DNA of 13,582 bases from Bacteroidales bacterium (lineage in GTDB: Bacteria > Bacteroidota > Bacteroidia > Bacteroidales > WCHB1-69). Of this stretch, positions 1 to 6,329 are shown in pieces (the first letter of the stretch is position 1; each line of letters begins with the position of its first letter). A program made the translations under genes and the position numbers. The notes below the pieces were generated by a model that saw only the letters and a list, made by a program, of their open reading frames with translations, did not search any database and was not told where the DNA came from. Location: positions 1-13,582 of the forward strand of contig JAISAD010000004.1 of assembly GCA_031266895.1 (NCBI GenBank), written 5' to 3'.

Positions 1-161
1 TTGTCCCCTTTGTCGTGTATCGGGTTATGGGTTGCTTTTACCCTTGCAAAGGGTGCATATCCGCCCGAGTAATCCGATGCTTTGGGGCTTTCGATATTCA
101 ATAAGGCGATGCTTAGCGATAAGCCGCCGATAATTAGTCCAACAGGTAAGTTATTTTTCAT
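1..161 (-). CDS. Partial exported protein of unknown function (N-terminal 53 residues)
   Basis: An open frame starts at ATG 161-159 and runs off the left edge of the window without a stop. The visible part begins MKNNLPVGLIIGGLSLSIAL, a short basic start followed by a hydrophobic stretch of about 15 residues, which looks like a signal peptide or an N-terminal membrane anchor. The residues after it are polar and contain a segment reading SGGYAPFARVKATHNP that I do not recognise. A Bacteroidota-type promoter (337-344) and a palindrome (315-334) lie upstream on the same strand, which supports this as a real, separately transcribed gene with a leader of about 170 nt. Export is inferred from the N-terminus only. 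The function cannot be named from this fragment. Confidence 0.6.
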   Translation of the reverse strand, partial: MKNNLPVGLIIGGLSLSIALLNIESPKASDYSGGYAPFARVKATHNPIHDKGD

Positions 162-207
162 ATTTTATTCTTTTTTTATTCGTTGTCTTATTACTGTCCA
201 TGTAAAT

Positions 208-233
208 GTTTTCTAAAACGGCAAGTTTTCTAA
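208..233. repeat. Direct repeat GTTTTCTAA, two copies
   Basis: The 9-mer GTTTTCTAA occurs at 208-216 and again at 225-233, a 17-bp period, in the leader between the predicted promoter at 337-344 and the start of the exported gene at 161. It could be a paired protein-binding site or an RNA element, but in AT-rich DNA it may be chance. Confidence 0.35.
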
Positions 234-314
234 TAAATAAGGATATGTCTCATGTTACTATTACAATTATTACATATTGACTGTCAGGAAATTAACCTTC
301 TTTAACATCTCTTG

Positions 315-334
315 TCCGTATTGTAAAATACGGA
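315..334. promoter_or_regulatory. Perfect inverted repeat, candidate operator
   Basis: TCCGTATT and AATACGGA form an 8-bp perfect inverted repeat around the 4-base centre GTAA. The repeat starts three bases downstream of the minus-strand -7 element at 337-344, so it covers the expected transcription start of the gene at 1-161. No T-run follows it on the minus strand, the only strand with flanking genes, so a terminator role is unlikely. The placement suits a repressor site, or a hairpin at the 5' end of the mRNA. The regulator is unknown. Confidence 0.5.
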
Positions 335-336
335 GG

Positions 337-344
337 CAAATATA
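337..344 (-). promoter_or_regulatory. Bacteroidota-type -7 promoter element TATATTTG
   Basis: The minus strand reads TATATTTGC, an exact match to TAnnTTTG, the -7 element used by the primary sigma factor of Bacteroidota. It would start transcription near 330 and drive the partial exported gene. I could not identify a clear -33 TTG box, which is commonly degenerate in this phylum. Confidence 0.5.
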
Positions 345-400
345 AAAAAAAATTAAAGAGACTTGCTAACTGTTCAGGCTGAGGCTGCGTACTGGTCGAA

Positions 401-418
401 TTATGTATGTTTACATAA
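401..418 (-). other. Weak inverted repeat downstream of holA
   Basis: TTATGT (401-406) and ACATAA (413-418) can pair as a 6-bp AT-rich stem with a 6-base loop, 13 nt beyond the holA stop. No U-tract follows directly; the nearest T-run on that strand is about 50 nt further on. At best it is a weak 3'-end structure for the holA transcript. Confidence 0.2.
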
Positions 419-430
419 CAATATCGCTTT

Positions 431-1426
431 TTAGTGCAATATTCTATAAACCAATTCTTTAATTATTTCTCCGCGCTCGTCATTGCTCTCTACACCTTTG
501 CTTTTTACGTCAGCGGTGCGCAACAGGCTGATGATATGCCGCAACTCGGTTATGGTGAAGTGCTCGGCGGTGGCAATGTTTTGCTTGATAATAAAAGGAT
601 GCTTTGGCCCGTAGATAGCTGTGAGCGTGGCCTCATCGTTATTGATGCGCAGGTGGTATTGCAGCATTGCCAGGAAATTTTTGTAAAGCGAGGCTACTAT
701 GGCAATGGGGGTAACATCGTTGCTGGGATGTGCCATATTGAGCGCTATTTTGTTGGCCTTAGCCACATCGCGCTTGTTGAGCGCCTCGGTAAGTTCAAAT
801 ACGTTATATTCCTTACTGATGCCGATATGCTGTTCTACTATATCGACGGTGATTTCACTGTCTTCAGGCAGAATAATTTTCAATTTTGTAAACTCGTTAT
901 GGATGCGGTTCAGGTCATTTCCAATCTGTTCGGCCAGCAGGTCGGCAATATAGCTGCTTACTCTAAAACCGTAGTTTTTAGATTCGTTGAGTATCCATTT
1001 TGACAAATTCCAATCTTTTATTTTCTCAGACAGCATTACAACTCCCTGCTTTTCGAAGGATTTGTATTTTGAGGCCGGCAATTTATCTTTTTTGAAGGCA
1101 AGTACCAGCACTGAATTGGGCGAAGGAGTTTCGGCATATTTGCCAAACATGTCAAAGTCTTTGATATGCTGTGCCTCTTTTACAATAATCACCCGCCTTT
1201 CGGCTCCAAATGGGAATTGTAACGCACTGCCTATTACTTCGCCGGCAGTGGTGTCGCGTCCATATATGACCTCTTGATTCATATCGCGTTCCGATTTGTC
1301 CAGCACGCGCTCTTCAATCAATTCCGTGATACGGTCAATGTAAAAAGGTTCATCGCCCATTAGCAGGTATATGGGCGCAAACTCTTTGATTTGCAGTTTT
1401 TTTACTAAATCTTCGTACTTAACCAT
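431..1426 (-). CDS. holA: DNA polymerase III subunit delta
   Basis: This is the delta subunit of the clamp-loader complex, which opens the beta sliding clamp so that it can be loaded on primed DNA in the cytoplasm. At 331 residues it has near-normal family length. The N-terminus carries the family signature around YLLMGDEPFYID (residues 20-31), the position of a degenerate nucleotide-binding loop; delta does not hydrolyse ATP. A segment with SALQFPFGAERRVIIVKEA follows, and the C-terminal collar region contains the family-like LRTADVKSKG near the end. The gene is the last of the minus-strand run, and its ATG lies five bases after the stop of the oxidoreductase gene, so co-transcription is likely although the functions are unrelated. 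The essential role is established for the family; the assignment rests on motif and length. Confidence 0.93.
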   Translation of the reverse strand: MVKYEDLVKKLQIKEFAPIYLLMGDEPFYIDRITELIEERVLDKSERDMNQEVIYGRDTTAGEVIGSALQFPFGAERRVIIVKEAQHIKDFDMFGKYAETPSPNSVLVLAFKKDKLPASKYKSFEKQGVVMLSEKIKDWNLSKWILNESKNYGFRVSSYIADLLAEQIGNDLNRIHNEFTKLKIILPEDSEITVDIVEQHIGISKEYNVFELTEALNKRDVAKANKIALNMAHPSNDVTPIAIVASLYKNFLAMLQYHLRINNDEATLTAIYGPKHPFIIKQNIATAEHFTITELRHIISLLRTADVKSKGVESNDERGEIIKELVYRILH

Positions 1427-1431
1427 TGCGA

Positions 1432-2079
1432 TTATCGTTTCGATTTGGTTTGGACAGGTATCTCTTCTTTGACGGGAATGGAAAATATTACATCCAATAG
1501 CGTCTTTTCAAAATCAACCAGGCCTTTGGCCACATTTTTGTCGGCTTCTTCACCGCTTACGCCGTAAACTACGAAGGGTTTCACCCATTCCATGCCGAGA
1601 TAATAGGCTGTAAATTTGTACGGTAGCAGCAATTCTTCCACGCTGTAGCCATTTTTGCCCAGTTTAGAGTAAGTATTTTCTTCCGCTCCGGTAGTGGTTA
1701 CAATCATTAATTTTCTACCCTTAAACAGGTTCTCTTTGCATAACTCGTAAAAGACTGCATCAATCCACCGCTTCATTTCTGAAGGCGCCTGTGCAAAATA
1801 GAAAGGAAATTGGAAAACTATCACACCGGCTTTTCCTATCTTTTCTTTACAATAATCCACCTTAAATGCTTTCTTATCGTTGTATAAATCAATTACATCG
1901 GTAATATTGTTTAAGTGGGTCAGTTTTTCCAGAATAGCTGCGTTGGCTTTTGAGTGTTTCAAATCGGGATGCGCTACAATAAAAATAGCATTGTGCGAAC
2001 AGGCTGGCTGTTCATCAATTTGGGCCAAAACTCCTGAAACTGCCACAATGGTCATCATCATTAAAAAAAAGCGTTTCAT
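1432..2079 (-). CDS. NAD(P)H-dependent oxidoreductase, flavodoxin-like fold (MdaB/KefF type), with N-terminal signal sequence
   Basis: The 215-residue protein belongs to the flavodoxin-fold quinone reductase family, whose members bind FMN or FAD and pass hydride from NAD(P)H to quinones. Family marks are AHP (36-38) in the first strand-loop, QFPFYFAQAPSEMKRWIDAVF (split over 90-110) for flavin and substrate binding, and TTTGAEENTYS (128-138). The usual Trp of the P-x-Y-W motif is Phe here. The oddity is residues 1-19, MKRFFLMMMTIVAVSGVLA, with a basic start, a hydrophobic core and a V-x-A cleavage site: a classical Sec signal peptide that relatives do not have. No other in-frame Met lies between this segment and the fold, so a shorter cytoplasmic form would need a non-ATG start. 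It sits 20 nt after the NarI-like gene and five bases before holA, probably in one operon. The enzyme class is fairly sure; location and substrate are not. Confidence 0.82.
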   Translation of the reverse strand: MKRFFLMMMTIVAVSGVLAQIDEQPACSHNAIFIVAHPDLKHSKANAAILEKLTHLNNITDVIDLYNDKKAFKVDYCKEKIGKAGVIVFQFPFYFAQAPSEMKRWIDAVFYELCKENLFKGRKLMIVTTTGAEENTYSKLGKNGYSVEELLLPYKFTAYYLGMEWVKPFVVYGVSGEEADKNVAKGLVDFEKTLLDVIFSIPVKEEIPVQTKSKR

Positions 2080-2099
2080 TTTAATTTTCTATTTGTCTT

Positions 2100-2753
2100 T
2101 CAATTATTGATTTTTTTCTTTGGCGGCCAACTCCCCCGCCATCCATAGAAAAAGCCCAAATGGTAGCGTGCAGCAAAGAAATAGACTACATGGCGCAGCT
2201 TGCCCAGCGGCATGTACAAAAAAAGCAGCGCGGCCATAAGATAGTAACTATGAACTGCATAATTGTTGGCATGACAGAACAGGAAGAGTACAGTTCCCAA
2301 TTGAAACAGTGTAGTAAGCCCATTTGAAAGATAATCGTCTGGCGTACTGAACGATCTTAAATCCTTGGAAATTAACCTTTTTATAAAAAGCGCAATGCCG
2401 GCAAAAACTGCAATCGCAATCAGTGCTGGCAATACCGTATTGAGCAGCATGCAAGTCTCTATCCAGCGATTAAAAAAGGGAAAAAAGGATAACGAAAAAA
2501 GCAGTAACGAAGTAAAAGTACCGACGTGAAACACTATGCCAAGTCCGTAAGTGGGCAGGTGCAACATCGCCGACTCTTTGTGATTGGGGAGCATGGATAC
2601 AGTGTAGGCGTAGGCCACGCTTTTGCCCACATTTCCTCTCTTTTGCGAAAACTCTTTTGGTTTTCCCAGCTTAATGAGCTTCAAAAGGTGGCTCAATAGA
2701 GCAATCATGCAAATCAGGATGGCGATTATTGCAATAACTTGACTTACAATCAT
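2100..2753 (-). CDS. NarI/DsrM/HdrE-like membrane cytochrome b subunit
   Basis: The 217-residue protein has about five hydrophobic segments (roughly 3-23, 70-92, 101-123, 148-165, 170-190), matching the gamma subunit of nitrate reductase and the membrane subunits DsrM, TmcC and HdrE. Those proteins hold b-type hemes and exchange electrons between the quinone pool and a cytoplasmic partner. Histidines at 65 and 76 lie 11 apart in one helix, and H168 and H188 lie in the last two, close to the NarI ligand pattern, so two hemes b are plausible. The C-terminus reads PLGKLRHVVYFFAAR and ends with GWRGSWPPKKK, typical of the DsrM/HdrE branch rather than true NarI. It follows the dsrC-like gene by 38 nt. 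No catalytic iron-sulfur subunit (DsrK, HdrD, TmcB) or nitrate reductase is adjacent. The fold and heme role are inferred from pattern. Confidence 0.75.
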   Translation of the reverse strand: MIVSQVIAIIAILICMIALLSHLLKLIKLGKPKEFSQKRGNVGKSVAYAYTVSMLPNHKESAMLHLPTYGLGIVFHVGTFTSLLLFSLSFFPFFNRWIETCMLLNTVLPALIAIAVFAGIALFIKRLISKDLRSFSTPDDYLSNGLTTLFQLGTVLFLFCHANNYAVHSYYLMAALLFLYMPLGKLRHVVYFFAARYHLGFFYGWRGSWPPKKKINN

Positions 2754-2791
2754 CTTTCTGTTTTTATATGCTAAAATGAATAATCAAGAGG

Positions 2792-3103
2792 CTAAACGCA
2801 GCCATCGGGTTTGGGCAAGCCTGCAATCCGACAAGCGCCTCTGGCCGGTCCGAGCGGAAAAAGTTCATAAATCTCTTTCAGTTTTAACCCGGTTTCTTTG
2901 CAAAGGGCACGCACCATTGGGGCATTTCCTTTCTCTTCAAAGGAGACACGGATAAAACGAATAATTTTCCAATGTGCTTCTGTTAATTCATTAATTCCGT
3001 CTGCCTTAGCAATTTCCAAGGCCAGCGCATCATTCCATTGTGAGGGGTCAATCATAAAACCATCTCCATCTAATTCCACGTTAAAATTTCCTAAAGTAGT
3101 CAT
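2792..3103 (-). CDS. DsrC/TusE-family sulfur-carrier protein with both redox cysteines
   Basis: At 103 residues this is full length for the DsrC/TusE/DsvC family of small cytoplasmic sulfur-carrying proteins. The body has the family residues HWKIIRFIR (44-52) and a C-terminal arm reading LFPLGPARGACRIAGLPKPD followed by GCV. Cys102, next to last, is CysA, and Cys91, 11 residues earlier, is CysB. In this family TusE (tRNA thiolation) keeps only CysA, whereas DsrC proper has both and forms a disulfide or trisulfide that DsrMK-type membrane complexes reduce. By that criterion this is DsrC rather than TusE. It leads the minus-strand run, 38 nt before a DsrM/NarI-like gene, and has its own -7 promoter (3130-3137). 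No dsrAB or tus genes are in the window, so whether it serves sulfite reduction, another sulfur reaction or redox signalling is open. Confidence 0.9.
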   Translation of the reverse strand: MTTLGNFNVELDGDGFMIDPSQWNDALALEIAKADGINELTEAHWKIIRFIRVSFEEKGNAPMVRALCKETGLKLKEIYELFPLGPARGACRIAGLPKPDGCV

Positions 3104-3129
3104 AAATTTGCTCTATTTTTTTAAAGATG

Positions 3130-3137
3130 CAAAAATA
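3130..3137 (-). promoter_or_regulatory. Bacteroidota-type -7 promoter element TATTTTTG
   Basis: The minus strand reads TATTTTTGC, an exact TAnnTTTG match, in the 120-bp gap upstream of the dsrC-like gene. It would give a leader of about 20 nt and start the dsrC to holA operon. A clear -33 box is not visible. Confidence 0.5.
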
Positions 3138-3184
3138 CAAAAAAAAGAGATGTAGTATTAATTCTTCCTTTCGTTATGCGTAGA

Positions 3185-3204
3185 TATTGCTTTAACTTGC
3201 AATA
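3185..3204 (-). other. Small inverted repeat downstream of the DUF4139 gene
   Basis: TATTGC (3185-3190) and GCAATA (3199-3204) form a 6-bp perfect stem with an 8-base loop, 19 nt after the stop of the DUF4139 gene. There is no U-tract next to it, so it is only a possible 3'-end hairpin and not a convincing intrinsic terminator. Confidence 0.2.
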
Positions 3205-3223
3205 CTGAATCATAAAATTTAGA

Positions 3224-5059
3224 TTACTCCAGCGAAATCTGCTTGTCTTTGGGATATTTGATACTGTAGCTGATTTTAAACACTTTGCTTTCGCCGGCTT
3301 GCAGGTCGGTTTCCCATGTAATTACGCCCAATTCTTTGCGATTGAGGGTAGGAGAGGGAACAATGTTTTCATCCGACATCTGTACATCAATTTCTTTGCG
3401 TGAAGAGATTGGATACTGCTCTTTCAGAACAAAACTAATGACCTTGTTTTGGGTGTTTTTTACCGTAATGGTATAGCCTAATGCTACTTTATTATCATTG
3501 CCCACCATTTTCATGCTGGTAAACTCTTTTTCTTTTACCCTTTTCACGACTACGCGCGGATTGATTCCCAGAGTCAAGGCAAGCGTTTTGTCGGTCGAAC
3601 CCGTGTTAATAAAGGTAGCGCCTACAAAAGTGCCTTCGTAGGTAATATTGGCATCACCGCTAAAGAGTGCCAGCTTTTCCCAATCGGGAATCTCGGCCAG
3701 TAAATAGGTGGCGGGGTCTAATTTTGGTGCAGCATAATATTTGAAAATAGCCGTACTCTCTTTTGTGCCGAGTTCAATGGTTTGAGCTTTCCCATTACCT
3801 GGAATAAAATAAGGGAGTTCTATGGCAAAAGTTTGATTCAGTACATTATCGGATTGGGTAATGTAATCTTCCATTTTCTTGGTGGTAATGATTATGGCGC
3901 CTCCGGAAGCCCTGTTTCCATATTTAGCCATAGCTTCCTCCTTGCTCAAATAGATTCTGTCTTTAATCATGCTGATATCCATATTGTCAAAATCTTGTTG
4001 TGTGGCCTCAAATTCGTCAATAAAGTAGAGCGGTGGATCGGAAAAAACTGTGCTGACAGAACCGGTAGCCATAGCTTTCTTTTCGTCCATGACTGTTTCC
4101 ATTTCCATATCGTTTGTATAGTCAGCGTGTGTTAAGCTGTTCATTATGGCGTCCGCTCGCGACTTGCTATAAGCAGGTTGATAGTAGTTCAGAAACCAGG
4201 CGCTGAATACAGGCGCTACCTTGCCAAAAGAGGGTCGTGCCGTAGAAAGTGTAAGTTTTACTTTATTCCAGTCCAGTCCTGTGGTTTGCGATACTTTTGA
4301 TTTGGTGGTAAACTTCACCGGCTTATCGGTTGAAACTACATTAATATCATAGTAAGGAATCCATTTGGCTGTCGATGTGAAATATTTAATTGTCAAGGTG
4401 GCATTAGTTGTTATCGGAGCATTCAAATTAAGCTTTAGAACACCCGAGGAGGTGGTATTTTTAGAGGCTTCCTGTCTCAATTGGTTATTCAGGCGGCTGA
4501 GTGCAATTTGACAGTCTTTTATTTTTCTGTTATCGGCATAGATACTCGCTTCAAGTGCCAAAGACTTATTTTGAAAATAGTCAATGTTTTTCGTCAACTC
4601 ATCCACACCTACCCCTTTTTCCGAACCGGAAACTGTTTTCTCCGTTCCTTTTTTCAAAATAGCCAGTAACTCTTTGTTTATACTGATGCTGGTATTGGTT
4701 TTTTGAATTAAATCGGTATAGTAATTTACCGAATCTTTCAGCTTGGCTGTAAGATGGCTCTCTATTGTAGAAGCCCACAGGTAGTTTACCGTAAATTCGT
4801 AGGAAGAGACAAGTACCCCATTGGTAATGGAAATGGAGATGCTCCGGTTGTCCACTACAGGACTAAGTCCTTCTGCTACGATAGCATTTTCCCCTTTTTG
4901 CAAACTGACATCCATGGAATGAATGAGTTCTGCACCATGAAAAAATACCGTAGCTTCTTTCAACGGGGCATTAATTGGCTTTATGGGTTCTTCGGCTTGC
5001 AAATAACCCTGCCATAACAGAATAGCTGCTGAAATGCAGATAATTTTAAGCATTTTCAT
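3224..5059 (-). CDS. DUF4139 (MuiA-like) exported protein with TonB-plug-like insertion
   Basis: The 611-residue protein begins with a signal peptide (residues 1-22, MKMLKIICIS onward, core to QAEE). Residues about 32-130 look like the N-terminal DUF4140 domain (LKEATVFFHGAELIH), followed by a helical, probably coiled-coil stretch (about 100-200). A DUF4139 beta-rich region begins near 210 (YFTSTAKWIPYYDI, then LDWNKVKLTLSTARP) and runs to the C-terminus. This is the architecture of the mucoidy inhibitor A family, whose biochemical role is not established. Between the DUF4139 halves, residues 343-395 read PLYFID, then IKDRIYLSKEEAMAKYGNRA, then GGAIIITTKK, closely resembling the plug domain of SusC/TonB-dependent receptors. 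The gene starts 13 nt after the thiolase stop, so it is probably co-transcribed. Location in the periplasm or outer membrane is inferred. M3 is an alternative start. Confidence 0.82.
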   Translation of the reverse strand: MKMLKIICISAAILLWQGYLQAEEPIKPINAPLKEATVFFHGAELIHSMDVSLQKGENAIVAEGLSPVVDNRSISISITNGVLVSSYEFTVNYLWASTIESHLTAKLKDSVNYYTDLIQKTNTSISINKELLAILKKGTEKTVSGSEKGVGVDELTKNIDYFQNKSLALEASIYADNRKIKDCQIALSRLNNQLRQEASKNTTSSGVLKLNLNAPITTNATLTIKYFTSTAKWIPYYDINVVSTDKPVKFTTKSKVSQTTGLDWNKVKLTLSTARPSFGKVAPVFSAWFLNYYQPAYSKSRADAIMNSLTHADYTNDMEMETVMDEKKAMATGSVSTVFSDPPLYFIDEFEATQQDFDNMDISMIKDRIYLSKEEAMAKYGNRASGGAIIITTKKMEDYITQSDNVLNQTFAIELPYFIPGNGKAQTIELGTKESTAIFKYYAAPKLDPATYLLAEIPDWEKLALFSGDANITYEGTFVGATFINTGSTDKTLALTLGINPRVVVKRVKEKEFTSMKMVGNDNKVALGYTITVKNTQNKVISFVLKEQYPISSRKEIDVQMSDENIVPSPTLNRKELGVITWETDLQAGESKVFKISYSIKYPKDKQISLE

Positions 5060-5072
5060 AATTATAAACTAT

Positions 5073-6278
5073 TTAGATTTTTTTAATAATAACAGCTGTA
5101 CCCATGCCGCCGCCAATACAAAGCGAAGCTAAGCCCCACTCTTTTTTGGCCGCAATAAGTTCATGAATCAGCGTAACTAAAATCCGATTGCCCGAAGCGC
5201 CGATAGGGTGTCCCAAAGCAATGGCGCCGCCGTTGGGATTGGTATGCGCATAAATCCACTCCCGGGTAGCACCATGTTCAGCAATAAGTTCATGAATAAC
5301 GCCGAGCGATTGGGCGGCAAACGCTTCATTCAACTCTACAAAATCCATATCAGTCAGCTTTTTACCTGCTTTTTGCAATGCTTTTCTGATGGCCGGCACA
5401 GGCCCCATGCCCATCACGGCAGGGTCAACGCCTCCTTCTCCCGTAGCTATAATTTCAGCCAGTGGCTTCAATCCCAGCGCATTCATTTTCTCTTCCGACA
5501 TCAGCATTACGAAAGAGGCGCCGTCATTCACTCCCGAAGCATTTCCGGCGGTAACTGTTCCATCCTTTTTAAAAGCAGGCTTTAGATTCGCCATCTTTTC
5601 CAGGGTAGAAGTTCGATTTGGAAATTCATCCTGTGCAAAAGCAACGGTCTCTTTTTTTGAGACGATTTCTACAGGTACAATTTCGGCAGAAAAAGCCCCG
5701 CTATCTACTGCTTTAATTGCCTTTTGCTGTGAATTGAAAGCAAAGACATCCTGTTCTTCGCGGCTGATATTATATTTTTCGGCAATATTTTCAGCCGTAA
5801 TGCCCATATGATAATGGTGAAATGCATCGGTAAGGCCATCGCAAACCATGTGGTCAACGGCGTGTAAGTCTCCCATTTTATGACCATTACGTAAATTCCC
5901 GCTCATTACAAAGCCGGCATTCGACATCACTTCCGTACCGCCGGCAATTACAATATTGGCATTGCCGCTCATAATATCGCTGTAGCCATTCATCACCGCT
6001 TTCATGCCGCTGCCACACACCATATTGATGGAGTAGGCCGGCACTTCATACGGTATGCCCGCATGGATGGCCGCCTGACGAATAACACCTTGCGCTTGGC
6101 CGGCTGACAGAATATTACCGCCAATCACTTCGTCTATCTGAGCGGGATTGATGCCTGTTTCCTGCAATAAAGCTTTAATAACCAATGCCCCCAATTTTCC
6201 TGGTGTGAAACTGCCAAGTGCCCCCATAAATTTTCCGATTGCAGTTCTTTTCGCTGCTACGATAAATACTTTCTTCAT
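5073..6278 (-). CDS. Acetyl-CoA C-acetyltransferase (thiolase)
   Basis: The 401-residue protein is a full-length class II thiolase, which condenses two acetyl-CoA into acetoacetyl-CoA or runs the reverse cleavage, in the cytoplasm. All catalytic residues are visible: nucleophile Cys88 in NMVCGSGMKA, the NEAF motif (317-320), His357 in GGAIALGHPIGASG, and Cys387 in LCIGGGMG. The N-terminus VFIVAAKRTAIGKFMGAL is typical of AtoB/ThlA/PhaA. It lies 51 nt downstream of the MutS-like gene, with its own -7 promoter in the gap, and 13 nt upstream of the DUF4139 gene. No hydroxybutyryl-CoA dehydrogenase, CoA-transferase or polyhydroxyalkanoate genes are in the window, so the direction is not shown. 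If the neighbour is a KamC-type ATPase, cleavage of acetoacetyl-CoA from lysine fermentation would fit; that is inference. Confidence 0.95.
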   Translation of the reverse strand: MKKVFIVAAKRTAIGKFMGALGSFTPGKLGALVIKALLQETGINPAQIDEVIGGNILSAGQAQGVIRQAAIHAGIPYEVPAYSINMVCGSGMKAVMNGYSDIMSGNANIVIAGGTEVMSNAGFVMSGNLRNGHKMGDLHAVDHMVCDGLTDAFHHYHMGITAENIAEKYNISREEQDVFAFNSQQKAIKAVDSGAFSAEIVPVEIVSKKETVAFAQDEFPNRTSTLEKMANLKPAFKKDGTVTAGNASGVNDGASFVMLMSEEKMNALGLKPLAEIIATGEGGVDPAVMGMGPVPAIRKALQKAGKKLTDMDFVELNEAFAAQSLGVIHELIAEHGATREWIYAHTNPNGGAIALGHPIGASGNRILVTLIHELIAAKKEWGLASLCIGGGMGTAVIIKKI

Positions 6279-6312
6279 TGTTATGATAATTAGGTTACAT
6301 TAAAAAATCTTG

Positions 6313-6320
6313 CAAAAGTA
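6313..6320 (-). promoter_or_regulatory. Bacteroidota-type -7 promoter element TACTTTTG
   Basis: The minus strand reads TACTTTTGC, an exact TAnnTTTG match, in the 51-bp gap between the MutS-like gene and the thiolase. It suggests the thiolase and DUF4139 genes can be transcribed separately from the MATE-MutS pair, with a leader of about 30 nt. Confidence 0.45.
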
Positions 6321-6329
6321 ATAAAAAAA

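Noticed and set aside
270..308. 12-codon minus-strand frame as a leader-peptide gene
   Set aside because: It is too short to distinguish from chance in AT-rich sequence and has no run of a single amino acid codon as in attenuators; mentioned only as part of the leader.
434..1003. A 189-codon open frame on the plus strand opposite holA
   Set aside because: holA on the minus strand has full family motifs and length; the plus-strand frame has no recognisable domain and begins and ends within the holA sequence.
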